DNA of 64,000 nucleotides from Campanula takesimana (taxonomy: Eukaryota; Streptophyta; Magnoliopsida; Asterales; Campanulaceae): assembly GCA_026119855.1 (NCBI GenBank), contig JAOWBW010000220.1, positions 364,828 to 428,827 of the forward strand. Reading direction: 5' to 3'. This document shows positions 34,185 to 46,424 of the stretch, piece after piece. Both the position numbers and the translations under genes were made by a program. A model generated the notes under the pieces. It was not told where the DNA came from. It did not search any database and was given only the letters and a program-made list of their open reading frames with translations. Each line of letters starts with the position of its first letter. Position 1 is the first letter of the stretch.

Positions 34185-35690
34185 CTCTAAGGTCCATCGC
34201 TCACCCCGTGGGCCATCTATCAAAATTCCTCATCTTGGCCTATCATCTCGGCCCGCTTTGGCCAAAATCCCACCATCCTTTGGCCTCTTAGGACAATCTT
34301 ATCTACCTTTGACCTCCTAGGTCAACATTTGACCGCCTAGGTCAACCTTCCCAACCTTTGACCTCCTAGGTCAACCTTACCACCCTCGACCTCTTAGGTC
34401 AACCCTTGACCTCCTAGGTCAACCTTATCACCTCTGACCCCCTAGGTCAAACTTTATCATCTTTAACCTCTTAGGTCTACCCTTTGACCTCCTAGGTCAA
34501 CCTTATCTACCTTTGACCTCCTAGGTCAACCTTTAACCGCCTAGGTCAACCTTACCAGCCTTTGACCTCTTAGGCTAACCTTTGACCCCCTAGGTCAATC
34601 TTATCCGTTTAAGTCAACCTTTGACCCCCTAGGTCAATCTTATCCGTTTAAGTCAACCTTTGACCCCCTAGGTCAACCTTACCAACCTTTGACCTATTAG
34701 GTCTACCCTTGACCCCCTAGGTCAACTTTATCAACCTCCGACCTCTTAGGTCAACCCTTGACCTCCTAGGTCAACCCTATCACCTTCGACCTCTTAGGTC
34801 ACCCCTCGACCTCTTAGGTCAACCTTTGACCCCTTAGGTCAACCTCATCCGCCTTTGACCTCGTAGGTCAACCTTTGACCCCATAGGTCATTCTCATCTG
34901 CCTTTGACCCCATAGGTCAAACCTTGGACCCCTTAGGTCAACTTTATCACCCCTTGACCTCTTAGGTCAACCTTTGACCCCCCTCGGTCAACATTATCAC
35001 CCATTGACCTCTTAGGTCAACCTTTGACCTCCTAGGTCAACCCAATCACCTCTGACCTCTTAGGTCAAACTTGGACTCCTAGGTCAACCTTATCCGCTAT
35101 TGACCTCTTAGGTCAATCTTTGGTCCCATAGGTGAACCCAATTACCTTTGACCTTAACCCGCTTAGGTCTAACCGTCATCCTGACCCACCTAGGTCATTA
35201 TATGACCCACCGTTGTCCATACCAACCTAGGTCAACCCGTCTCAACCTGTTTAGGTCCACACACCATCCTCGACCCATCTAGGTCAACTCGTCCGTCTTA
35301 ACTACCCCTTTACCTTTGACCCATCTAGGACAACCCGCGACCCGCTTGGGTCGACTTACCTATCTTGGATCCATCTAGGTCAATCTCCAACATTCCTTGG
35401 TCCACCAACCCGAATAGGTCAACCTTAGACTCGCTTAGGTCAAACCATGTCTATCCCGCTTAGATCATCCCATAGGCAACCCGTTACATCCCGCTATCTT
35501 GATTCATTCACCATATAGGTCAATCCAACCCTTCTCATTTAGGTCGACCTATCCATTACCCATCTAGGTCAACCCACCATCATCGTCGCATTCTAGCTTG
35601 AACCACTTCTTGTCTGAAACCTTAGGTCAAACCTTAGGTCAAATTTAGGTCAAACCATAAGTCAAACCATACCCGACTCAATCAAAACCA
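34185..35690. repeat. Degenerate array of TTGACC..GGTCAA palindromes
   Basis: Several dozen imperfect units of the form TTTGACCTCCTAGGTCAACC with 0-12 bp spacers. Each unit is nearly self-complementary around CCTAGG, and each arm contains TTGACC, the W-box core. Degeneracy rises towards the right end. No coding potential. Confidence 0.9.
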
Positions 35691-35839
35691 ACTCCTATAG
35701 GTCTTCCTCACCCATGCTTGACTAAGGACCGAGTCATCTCCTGCTTTTGACCTCAAGATCGCTCTTTATCTTGAAAAGACTCTATCAAATTGACCCCTAT
35801 GGTCACCTCTCACGTCTTTTTAAAAGTATAACTTGATTC

Positions 35840-35906
35840 GAACTACGGCGACCTGAGCCTCTTATTGTGTGGGACCTCTCCCCCATGATAAGGGGAACGT
35901 AGGCAA
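35840..35906 (+). repeat. Hairpin sequence GAACTACG..CGTAGG in G2
   Basis: GAACTACGGCGACCTGAGCC, then a pyrimidine- and purine-rich centre, then GGGGAACGTAGGCAAC. CTACG can pair with CGTAG. Same design as at 32832, 38139, 44420 and 44584, and in G1. Confidence 0.7.
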
Positions 35907-36071
35907 CTTCGGCCCGGTCAAACTTTCAATTTTTTACCAAAATGCATTTCAAAAATGTGGAGACCGACTCTTTTCCAAAAAATGATTTTATAACGATGCC
36001 TTATCATTAAATACGAATCTAATTTAATTCAACTAAGAGGCTTAATTCTTTCATGACTATAGTTCTGCATC

Positions 36072-36752
36072 ATGTCGGCTGCAAGGAACATCGAAGTTGC
36101 AACTGAAGCTGCTACCCAAGATCCCGAGACAATCCTCTACACCGGTACTGCTCTCAGTAAGCAAGCATCCCACTTCGAGGCCATCCTCGATGAACAAGCA
36201 ATCCACTTTAAGGCCATTCTCAACGAGCAAGCAACACACTTTCAGAAGGAGATGCATAAGACCCTAAGAGATATCGAGAGGCGCCATTTGTCTGACATTC
36301 GTGGCGTTTATGATTACCTCAGTCGAGTTCTCCCTCTTGCCCAATGTCAACACCCGTACGCTCCTCAAATGTACGGGCCGCCACAGACTGTCCCCGTCGG
36401 GATGCCTCCTATGACTACTCATCAACAAGGGGTGCCGGTACCTAAATCACCCTCAAAGACAGTTCGTGAAAGGAAGGACGAGCGCGAATTCGACGACTTG
36501 GGCAAACTCTTCAAAAGTCTAGTTCAAGCCGGCAAGTTGTCTCCTTTGTTCAATTATGAACCAAGTAAGGTGAAGCAAGGCTTGGATCCCTCCAAACACT
36601 GCCAATACCACCAGTACATTGGGCATGACACCGAAGATTGCCTCCAATTGAGGAGAAAGATTCAAAGCCTCATTAACAGCGGAGTCATCACCCGCCAACG
36701 GAATACATGGGCATGGGCAAAAGAGGAAATTGGGGCTACCTCCTTTAAATAA
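36072..36752 (+). CDS. gag: gag-like protein of G2 (Tat/Ogre type)
   Basis: 226 codons, intact. Residues 40-85 contain a short repeated block (ASHFEAILDEQAIHFKAILN) with coiled-coil character; a Pro-rich middle follows. Residues 150-215 match the C-terminal part of Tat/Ogre Gag: a LFKSLVQAGKLSPL block, then HCQYHQYIGHDTEDC, a knuckle-like C-x2-H-x4-H-x4-C arrangement followed by LRRKIQSLINSG. The usual N-terminal capsid domain and all pol domains are missing. The intact frame in a very young insertion suggests it may still be made, or that too little time has passed for decay. Confidence 0.75.
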   Translation: MSAARNIEVATEAATQDPETILYTGTALSKQASHFEAILDEQAIHFKAILNEQATHFQKEMHKTLRDIERRHLSDIRGVYDYLSRVLPLAQCQHPYAPQMYGPPQTVPVGMPPMTTHQQGVPVPKSPSKTVRERKDEREFDDLGKLFKSLVQAGKLSPLFNYEPSKVKQGLDPSKHCQYHQYIGHDTEDCLQLRRKIQSLINSGVITRQRNTWAWAKEEIGATSFK

Positions 36753-39239
36753 AAGAAAAGAAAAGGGTCATTCAGTCTTCGTAGGTTCTAGAGTGTCCTT
36801 AGTCAAAAGTCCACCTTGGACGATTTTTGTTTCTTTAAGTAAAAGTCCACCCCGGACTAGTCAGTTTAAATCTTTTAGTTCCAATAAAAGGGTCTTTATT
36901 TCTTTTCTCTCTAGACTTGAGACATAAGCTTGCATATATCAATTTCATGAAAATTGTCTTATTCACCATTTTCGCTTGATTGTTATATCTTTATATGATG
37001 AATTAATCTTAATCTTACTCATTAATGACGACTCATTAAAAGGTAAATGGACCCACAAACCATTCACATAACTAAGTAAACGATTAATCTCAAAATAACA
37101 AATGCTTCGATCAATTGGGATGAACGAATCACTTTCCCTTCTCTCTACATTCTACCCCCATACACTCTCTCTATACACTCACCCTTTGTACACACTTCAT
37201 GTACACTCTCTATATACACCTTCTCCCATACACTATCCTTATACGCCTCTCATCCCACCATTAGACCCCTTTTTATAAGGTCGTGACAAAGAAATGGACC
37301 GCGGTTGCTCATCATCAAATAGACATCCATGCTGCCACAATTTAAAGGTTTGGTTTGTTCCCATCATGAGTACTACATGCCGTTACACTGGGGCTGTCCG
37401 TATTCCATCGCAAATATAAGACAAGTGCACGAAGTCATTCATTGGTGCACGTGATAATCCAATGGAGCTCTACCGGTGAAAATCAAGGGGCTAGGACACC
37501 CGCCGCCAGCAAAAGGCCACTTGAACTATAAGGAAGCTACCTCGCAATCGAGAAAGGCGAAAGCAAACTAGGGGCTTGTCTCGCCCAATGTTTCATGTAC
37601 AAATATAAAATATATATATATATATGGCTCGCTAGGTTAAAACCCAACAGGGCGGGCCTAGGCAAAAGTTAGAGCATTGCACAAAAAGAAGCCCGCTAGG
37701 TTGAAAACTCGAAAGGGCGGCCTAGGCAAAAAAAAAAAAAAAAAAAAAAGGGTGTGCACAAAGAGATAAAATAAAAAAAAATAAAGAAAAATAGAAGGGG
37801 CTATCACCATGGAAAAGTAAAAGTCTCATTTTCTTTTCACCTCAAATGTTCTATTTTCCTTTCTTTCCTTACAAAGTAGATAAACGGCAGCAACCCATGA
37901 CAACTACGATGGAGCAATCCACTGCAACAACTACAAAGGAGTAATCTACCGCAATGAGCTACACAGAACAACTCACCTCAAATGAACCTCACACCCCTAA
38001 ACTCAAAACCCAACTTCATCGTCAACCGGGCAACCACTCAAAGCCAAACATAACCTACCTTGGGCCAACTTTCTTTCTTTTCTTTCCTCCCACACATACC
38101 CACTGAAACCCGACACCATCGTCAAACGGGTCATCCCCGAACTACGCGGACCTGAGCTCCTCACCTTGAGGAGAACGTAGGCAACCTCCCGGTTCGGTCC
38201 AAAATATACACAACCCACCTCGTAGCCAATTTTCCTTCTCTTCTCTCTTCCCCCATATTTCTACTCCTGACTTCTTCACTCACAATTGATCAAAACATTT
38301 ATTAATTTGAGGCTACTTGTTTACCAATTAACCATAACTCATTAACTAATCAACGAGGTCCATTCTCGAGCAATCAAATGAGAATCTTGAATAAAACAAT
38401 TTTCAAATGTCTCGACAAGTCTTCCGTCCTACAATCTAGGAACGAGCTAAACACTTACTTTCTGTCAAAGCAGGGGCTTCCTCCCTTTTGTACATATGTA
38501 CCCTCAGTTGCTCAAAGAGTCAAAATGTGAGTACTATCTCTCTCTCTCTCTCTTACTCTCCCCAAAATGCCCCCGCATGTTTTCAAACAATTCTTTTTTC
38601 CTTTTTTGAGTCGACTGAATGATTTCAAAAAAAAAAAAAAAAAAAAAAAAAAAAGACGCAAAAGAGATGCCCGCTAGATTGAAAACCCGCAAGGGCGGTC
38701 TAGGCAGAAAAAAAGGTGCGTCTTAAAAGAGGTAGGATACCCCGCTCTACGCAACTGGGGCTTCCCTAACAATAAAGGACCGACCATAAGGTTTCTCAAA
38801 GAACGCCGGGGCTTCATCAAGCACATACTTAGAAGAAAGGGCATCCCTCATCATCAAGCTTGACGTAGAGTTTCTCAAAGGAGGGAGGGTACCCGCTCAC
38901 CAAATTAGATAATCCCCAACGGAATGGGTCGACTATGTGGTTTCCCAGAGAATACCGAGGCGTCAACAAGGATACACTTAGAAGAAGGGCACCCCTCATC
39001 GTAAAACTCGGCACGCGACGACCTATTTGGATTGATTAGAATCATAATTAATTATAAGGCATCTGTATAAGATCATAACACTTTCATAAAGTTTTTTTCC
39101 TCCCCGACACTTTGTTTATAAACCTGCACGCTCGGTCTCCACAAAATTGTAAAAACATCCTCGATCCATCTGAGACCCATCTCCGTGATTCTTGAGTTGA
39201 CTCGGTCCTTCACCCTATTTCCTACACAATAGGATACCC
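36753..39239 (+). other. Non-coding region of G2 with hairpins, A-runs and CT-rich tracts
   Basis: No credible ORF. CT-rich and ACACTCTC stretches at 37140-37260, a (TA)n at 37612, A-runs at 37732 and 38627, a (TC)n at 38532. Three CTAGG..CTAGGC hairpin sequences (37628-37668, 37690-37730, 38667-38706) and one GAACTACG..CGTAGG (38139-38184). Confidence 0.65.
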
Positions 39240-42200
39240 TTAGGTCCCAACCTACCTGGTTCAAAACCTTAGGTCCCAAGCCTACCCGGTCAGTCTTGCC
39301 TAAGTTACACCATAAACTCTCTAGGTCCCGAGCCTACCCGATCGGTCTTACCTAGGTCCCAAACCTACCCGGTGAGTCTTACCTACGTTACATCATAACC
39401 TCTTAGCTCGACCTTCCGCAAGTTCGTAGCATGACCCCTTCGGCCTCAAACCGGTTCTACCCAAAACTTCAGACCTTAAACCAGTTAACCAAAGCCAAAT
39501 CCTTAGGGTGACCCATTAGGTCCCGAACCTACCGGCCCCGAGCCTACCCGATCTCCTAGGTCTCAAACCTACCAACACATACTCGTCCTTACCCTGTCTA
39601 AGCCATAGCTCTCTTATCCTCCTCGGTCCAACTTCTAAGGTCCACCCATAGTCTAACCTGTGGAGCGAGCCCTGAGGGCCCAAGACCATTCGAGTCTACC
39701 AAACACCTACCTTTTAGGTCTCTAGAATATCTGATCCATACCTTAGGCCTCAACCCCTAAACCTTTAGGTCACAAGACTTTCTACCCTTTAGGTCTCTCA
39801 CCTTACATCTCCACCCTTTGGACTCTGTAATTCTCAAGCCTACTTGGCCCGACTAAAGCGACAACATCTACGTCTCCCGACTCCCGTCATGTCCAAGCCA
39901 TGACCCTACCACTCTTAAACCTACCAAGTACCAACCTAGTGTCACCCATTAGCCTCAAAAGACTTCCTAGTCTGACCTTCAACCCTTAAGGACGCTAACC
40001 TACTTAATCCAAGCCGAGTCCAAACCTTGCCACCTACAAGGTCCACCCTTGAACTCCATGGATCTCAAACATCGCTCCCCCAATGAGTCCAAACCTCAAT
40101 ACCCATCAGGTTAAAACCCATGTCCTTAACAACTTTGGTCCCATACCAAACCCACCTTCGCAATCGCCGAACGAGCTTGGTCACGCGCAATGACCTCTGA
40201 GACAAACTTTGGACCTAAGCATACCCAATCCAACTTAGGTACCTATTATACACAAGCAAAGTCTTGGACACTCAATCCCTTTACCTAAAGCGCCAACATG
40301 GTCATATATCCAAAACCATTTCCCGCACCTATGGTTCGCACCTAGCCTAAATTTTCAAACACTCTAGGATCCAAGCCCGACATGCGTATTAGGTACTAGG
40401 ATCATCCAATCCCAATCCGTTGCTCCCTTGACCGACCTCAAACCTGCTTGGTCCTAACCCATAACGCGGTTTCTCTAGGACAAAAGACTTACCCGCTTGA
40501 AAGCCTTATGTCCCAACGCTACCCTGCCTAGCCTTCGATCTCCTAGATCTCACGCCTACCATTCCATTAGGCCCCGGTCTCCTTAACACATGTCTGGGTC
40601 TTACCCTAGCTAAACCCTAGCACTCTAGCCTAGGTCTAACCTATCGAGCCTATCCAGCCATGAGGTATCAAGCTCACCTGCCCCAAACCGCAACACTCTT
40701 AGACCTCAAACTCGCCCGGTCTAAACCAAGACAAACCTTCAAATGATTTCGGTCTCTAAACCCTAGCCTCAAGCCTAGGTAGTCACCTTCTATCCGAAGC
40801 CTAGCCTTAAGCCTGGGTAGTCACCTTCTATCCGAAGCCTAGCCTTAAGCCTAGGTAGTCACCTTCTATTCGAAGCCTAGCCTTAACCTAGGTAATCGCA
40901 TTCCCTCTAAACCCTAGCCTCAAGCCTAGGTAATCGACTTCTCTCTAAACCTTAGCCTCAAGCCTAGGTAGTCACATTCTCTCCAAACCCTAGCCTCAAG
41001 CCTAGGTAGTCACCTTCTATTCATAACCCTAACCCCAAGCCTAGGTAATTACATCCTTCCAAACCCTAGCCTAAAGCCTAGGAAGTTACATCCTTCTTAA
41101 ACCCTAGCCTTGATCCTAGGTAGTTACACCTTTCCTAAACCCTAGCCTTGATCCTAGCCCAAATTCTAGGGAATTTCCAAAGCCCCGTATGCAACATCAT
41201 TTCCAAATTCCCGAAACCCTAGTCTCGAAACCTAGGAAATTTACAATCTCAATTCTCCGTTTTTATTGAACCCTAGGATATAATGCCCTGTCCAAACTCA
41301 ATCAACCCTAGCCTCAAGCTTAGGTAGTCGCACTCTCTCTAAACCCTAGCCTCGAGCCTAGGTAGTCGCATTCGCTCTAAACCCTAGCCTCAAGCCTAGG
41401 TAGTCGCACTCTTTCTAAAGCCCTAGTCTCAAGGCTAGGTAGAAATTATCCTCTTTAAACTCTATCATCAAGCCTAGGATTCAACATTCCCTTCAACCCC
41501 AGTCCTATACCTAGGAAACTACTTCACCTTAGTCTCAAAACGTAGGAAGTTTATAGTCCTTAGCCTTAAAACCTAGCCTAAAACCTAGGTTACCATGAAC
41601 CTTTCCAAGCCATAGTCACCAATCCCGGAAAATGGTGAACCCTAACATCAAGCTTAGTGGACCTTCCACAAAAGCAATCCCTCTTCCCAACGGTCTATGG
41701 TCTCAAGCCTAGGAAGTCACAACCCTTTCAACTCCCAGCCTTGGGTCTAAAGCCAACGCCTTTGCAACCTCTGAACCTACCACAACTCCAAGCCCTAGCC
41801 GCGAAGCCTAGGATATTTCTAAACCCTAGTCCCAAACCTAGGAGAGTCATGGTCCTTAAACACCAGTTTCCAAACCCTTGTTCGAAACCCTAACATCTAG
41901 GAAGTTCCCAAACCTCAACCTCTCCAAACCCTAGCCCCAAACCTAGGAATCTGCATTCTCTCCAAACCCTAGTCTCAAGCCTAGGAAGCACCATCCCCTT
42001 TTACCCTAGCCCAAGTCCTAGGGAATTTCTAAAGCCCTGTGTGCAACATCCTTCCAAATTCTCGAAACCCTAGTCTCGAAACCTAGGAAATTTATAATCT
42101 CAATCCCCGCTAGTCTTATGCTTAGGATACAATAACCTTTCCATATTCTCTCTGAACCCTAGCCTCGAGCCTAGGCAGTCGCATTCTCTCCAAACCCTAG

Positions 42201-42310
42201 CCCGTAAGCCTAGGAAACCCACATTGTATCCAAGACACAATCTCAAGTCTAAACAACCATAACATCTTTTGCATCCTTATCTAAGAGGCTACCCATCCCC
42301 TTTCCTTAGA
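39240..42310 (+). repeat. Degenerate CCTAGG-phrase arrays in G2
   Basis: Two styles grade into each other: AGGTCCCAAGCCTACCCGG phrases (39240-40700), then AAACCCTAGCCTCAAGCCTAGGTAGTC phrases of about 38-40 bp (40745-42230). The central CCTAGG is palindromic. AAACCCTAG resembles but is not the telomere repeat. No coding potential. Confidence 0.8.
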
Positions 42311-42469
42311 AGCCTTAGGTCCTACCCTAAGCAACCAAGCAAAATTTCCCTTACCTAATACCTTTATCTTAATGGTTCGTAGCCCCATATTATGTATTCC
42401 TCCTAATTTAGGGTAAGCGGATCCCAAATATTACGCTTTCCGTGGTCGTCCTTTGCTCACCAAAGAGTC

Positions 42470-42600
42470 CTTTACCTTTGTGACTCCCCGAGAGTCTATC
42501 ACCTTTGTGACTCCCCGAGAGTCCGTCACCCTTGTGACTCCCCGAGAGTCTATCACCTTTGAGACTCCCCGAGAGTTCATCCCGTTTGCGACTTCATAAC
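42470..42600 (+). repeat. 30-bp tandem repeat in G2
   Basis: Four to five copies of TTTGTGACTCCCCGAGAG plus TCTATCACC; the minus-strand ORF here is produced by the repeat. Confidence 0.85.
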
Positions 42601-42732
42601 AATCCATCATCTTTGCCTCCACATGCAAAATTTCAGTTTTACCCCTGGTACATTTCCCTTTGTTCATTTTTAGGTGCCCTTAGCGCTATTTTGACTGATA
42701 TTCGTTACCTTTGAATACGGAAAACCCCTTAA

Positions 42733-44216
42733 AACTTCCTAATATTTGCTTAGGATTCGTATGGTTGTAGAGACTTCGGCGCCTCTATGACATACGCATC
42801 CTAGATCGATCGCGATGGGCAGAAGCCTCGGCGTTTCTGTTTGCGAGAGATCCAGCATCTATTATTTTAGCACTTCCTAATATTTGCTTAGGATTCGTAT
42901 GGTTGTAGAGACTTCGGCGCCTCTATGACATACACATCCTAGAACGATCGCGATGGGCAGAAGCCTCGGCGTTTCTGTTTGCGAGAGATCCAGCATCTAT
43001 TATTTTAGCACTTCCTAATATTTGCTTAGGATTCGTATGGTTGTAGAGACTTCGACGCCTCTATGACATACGCATCCTAGATCAATCGCGATGGGCAGAA
43101 GCCTCGGCATTTCTGTTTGCGAGAGATCCAGCATCTATTATTTTAGCACTTCCTAATATTTGCTTAGGATTCGTATGGTTGTAGAGACTTCGGCGCCTCT
43201 ATGACATACGCATCCTAGATCGATCGCGATGGGCAGAAGCCTCGGCGTTTCTGTTTGCGAGAGATCCAGCATCTATTATTTTAAAACTTCCTAATATTTT
43301 CTTAGGATTCGTATGGTTGTAGAGACTTCGGCACCTCTATGATATACGCATCCTAGATCGATCGCGATGGGCAGAAGCCTCGGCATTTCTGTTTGCGAGA
43401 GATCCAGCATCTATTATTTTAGCACTTCCTAATATTTGCTTAGGATTCGTATGGTTGTAGAGACTTCGGCGCCTCTATGACATACGCATCCTAGATCGAT
43501 CGCGATGGGCAGAAGCCTCGGCGTTTCTGCTTGCGAGAGATCCAGCATCTATTATTTTAGCACTTCCTAATATTTGCTTAGGATTCGTATGGTTGTAGAG
43601 ACTTCGGCGCCTCTATGACATACGCATCCTATGTCGATCGCGATGGGCAGAAGCCTCGGCGTTTCTGTTTGCGAGAGATCCAGCATCTATTATTTTAAAA
43701 CTCCCTAATACTTGCTTAGGATTCGTATGGTTGTAGAGACTTCGGCGCCTCTATGACATACGCATCCTAGATCGATCGCGATGGGCAGAAGCCTCGGCGT
43801 TTCTGTTTGCGAGAGATCCAGCATCTATTATTTTAAAACTCAATAATACATGCTTAGGATTCGTATGGTTGTAGAGACTTCGGCGCCTCTATGACATACG
43901 CATCCTAGATCGATCGCGATGGGCAGAAGCCTCGGCGTTTCTGTTTGCGAGAGATCCATCATCTATTATTTTAGCACTTCCTAATATTTGCTTAGGATTC
44001 GTATGGTTGTAGAGACTTCGGCGCCTCTATGACATACGCATCCTAGATCGATCGCGATGGGAAAAAGCCTCGACGTTTCTGTTTGCGAGCGATCCAGCAT
44101 CTATTTTAGGATTCGTATGATTGTTGAGACTTCGGCGCCTCTATGACATACGCATCCTAGATCAATCGTGGTTGGCAGAAGCCTCGGCGTTTCTGTTCCC
44201 GAGAGATCCAACATCT
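42733..44216 (+). repeat. 138-bp tandem repeat array in G2
   Basis: About ten to eleven copies of a 138-bp unit starting CTTCCTAATATTTGCTTAGG and containing two self-complementary parts: ACTTCGGCGCCTCTATGAC and CTAGATCGATCGCGATGG. The middle copies are nearly identical (more than 95% by eye); the last two are shortened and degenerate. ATCGATCGCGAT contains ClaI/NruI-type palindromes in every copy. Confidence 0.95.
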
Positions 44217-44419
44217 ATTACTTTAGCTTGATCGGCAGGAACCCTGGCGATCCTGATTGCGTTTACCATTCCATCTTGGGATTATTTAGACAATGTAGTC
44301 TTTAATTTTCCCAAATAACTTCATTGCTTACGAATGATTCGTGCTTCGTACAGGATAGTGCCGGTAGGTTTATTATCCCTAGCAGGAGTCCGATATCTCG
44401 TTTTATCCCCAGTAGCTCT

Positions 44420-44624
44420 GAACTACGACCGGCTTGATTCCTCTGAGGATACGTAGGAAACCTGAAAAGGGTTCAGCCACCCGACCGACGCGGTCATCTA
44501 TCATCCCCAGCAGGTGCGTTTTCCCCAGCAGAAGGCGTTGCTCCCCATCAGAGGACAGTCATTCCCAATTTCCCATCAGATTTGAACTACGTTTGGCTTG
44601 ATTCCCCCGCGGATACGTAGGTCG
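44420..44624 (+). repeat. Two hairpin sequences GAACTACG..ATACGTAGG in G2
   Basis: GAACTACGACCGGCTTGATT..GGATACGTAGG at 44420-44457 and GAACTACGTTTGGCTTGATT..GGATACGTAGG at 44584-44622. CTACG pairs with CGTAG; the GATTCC..GGAT inner arms can also pair. This subtype matches the one at 28295-28335 in G1. Confidence 0.75.
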
Positions 44625-44727
44625 CCTGCCAAGGTTCAGCCGTTCCCTTACCTTTCATCTGTTTCGAAACTCATGTTTCAGACGGATCCTTCTTTTATCG
44701 TCGACCCCACATTGCCTTGCAAGAAGC

Positions 44728-44743
44728 GTCGCCGAGGGGCTAC
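44728..44743 (+). other. Polypurine tract of G2
   Basis: GTCGCCGAGGGGCTAC immediately before the 3' LTR; core identical to that of G1. Confidence 0.8.
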
Positions 44744-45853
44744 TGTTAGTACCCGACCTGAAAATGAGTTTATTAGGACTTTCCCAAAAATACAAGGGCT
44801 TTATAGGAATTAGAAACCTTGCAAAGACTTGTCCTGGATTCCCAAAATATCTCATTTATGGCAAAATCTATCAAATTAGGTAGCAAATAGTTTCCTTAAA
44901 ACCATGCAGAAACCCTAGCTTAAGAATCAAGTCAGCCTGCAGACTTGGCCACGCGGCCAACCTTGCTCCGCGTTGATCTTGGCCACGCGGCCACTATTGT
45001 CACCGGCTTCAACCATGGCCAGGCGGCCAACCTTGCGCTGGATGATCTGGACCATCAGATCCTCCCCTCAGTTTTCTATATAAATCAATCCATGCTATTG
45101 GTTTAAGGGGGATCCGATTTTGAGAGTTCTAAAGTACGAATTTTGGAGTTCTTAAACACTATTTTGCTCTCTAATTAGCATTCAAACACTCAAGAAGATC
45201 CAAGGTTTATTTCTTGCCAACATAGGTAAGTTTTCTAACTTTTTCTTCATATTCTTGCATTATTTTTAATATAGATCTTTTATATTCATGTTCGTACATG
45301 TTTATTCATAGTTTCTTCATATTCTTTGCATGCTCATTCATATGTTTATAATATGTTCTTCGCATGTTCTTCGTGTTCATAGATTAAAACCTTATTTATG
45401 CTATATTTAGGGTTGCGATCTTCATAATTACATGTTATTTCATAGCCGATGATGATCGAGGGTTCATCAACCCGAGGATGATCTAGGAACTATTTCTAAA
45501 CCCTAAACTTTAGGTAATTCCCCCCTCATTATGCATGATCCCGATTCTTCTGCCTATTCTAATTCTCTGCGAACTACGCTGACCTGAGCTTCTCACATTG
45601 AGAGGAACGTAGGAAATCTTCGGATCCGGTCTAAAACACTAACACACTACTAACACATTCATCATGATAGAAAGACCGATCATTCGGGCAATAGGAGTGA
45701 TAACGTCCAATATTCTTCTCTTGTTGTAATTTGACCCCCGAACCCATAAACATGCTTTTTCTCAAAGTTTTGGCTATAATTAAAACGTCGTGGCGACTCT
45801 CATAATTTTAATGTTGCTATGAATATTCTCAAATTCAAACACACGTATTCACA
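44744..45853 (+). repeat. 3' LTR of G2
   Basis: 1110 bp, nearly identical to the 5' LTR. TATA box TATATAAAT at 45078, GGCCACGCGGCCA block at 44948-45030, hairpin sequence at 45571-45613. Confidence 0.95.
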
Positions 45854-45858
45854 GACCC

Positions 45859-46424
45859 GTATACCAATCTTTTGCGACCCCCTCGAGAGTAAGCGGGAAG
45901 CATTGTGCCATTATTTGAGGAGACACTTTCTTTGGTAGCATGGCCCAAATGTAGGAGTCAACATGAGTGTCGGGGCAAGATTTTCCGTTGAACTTGCCTA
46001 TATCGGGCATCTTGAACTTTTCGGGAAGAGCCTCCATTGTGTTCATGAGGAGAGAAGCTTGATGAAGATCGGTGCTTGGGTCCTTGTGAAAATTTAGCCC
46101 ACTAAGCCTTTGGTCAATGTAGGACATGAGAGTGTTGACCAAACGGGTATCAATGCTTTGGACCTTTCTTTCACTCGTGAGCCCTTTCAATTGGTTCTTG
46201 AGTTGAGCAACTTCTTTCTTGTGGGCCATTTTCACATTCTCGTAACGGGCTCGCCATAAATCATCCTTGCGGCGGACACTCTCGGCTAGTGTATCGACTT
46301 GCCCTTTCAATGCTTCCACCATGCGGAATAACCCTTCGTTGGACACGGGAATGCCGTTGTCATTGCCGTTTGAAGCCATTGGACCTATTGAGAGAACACG
46401 GTCGATCTTAGATTGGCCCCACAA
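45859..46424 (-). pseudogene. gag: gag of G1, N-terminal part, split by G2
   Basis: Starts at ATG 46424 or, more likely, the downstream ATG of MASNGNDNG. The first 90 residues have coiled-coil character (LFRMVEALKGQVDTLAESV, KKEVAQLKNQLKGL). The capsid-like part follows (LPEKFKMPDIGKFNGKSCPD, LTLEGVAKDWYTGL), the usual start of a gypsy retrotrans_gag domain. The frame is cut by the G2 insertion at GACCC and resumes at 32005. Confidence 0.82.

Larger units (their letters stand above)
32001..45858 (+). mobile_element. Tat/Ogre-like non-autonomous element G2, youngest of the nest
   Basis: TSD GACCC at 32001-32005 and 45854-45858. LTRs 32006-33114 and 44744-45853; they differ at about three positions by eye (T/C near 32016, one missing C near 32210, A/T near 32336), so insertion is very recent. 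13,848 bp in all, with only a short gag-like ORF (36072-36752); the rest is tandem or degenerate repeat. It needs protein from another element. Confidence 0.93.

Noticed and set aside
40745..42230. Telomere-like AAACCCTAG repeats
   Set aside because: Spacing is about 38-40 bp and the unit is AAACCCTAGCCT, not tandem AAACCCT; this is element-internal degenerate repeat.
42733..44216. Regularly spaced repeats resembling a CRISPR array
   Set aside because: Units are contiguous with no unique spacers, and the context is a plant retrotransposon.
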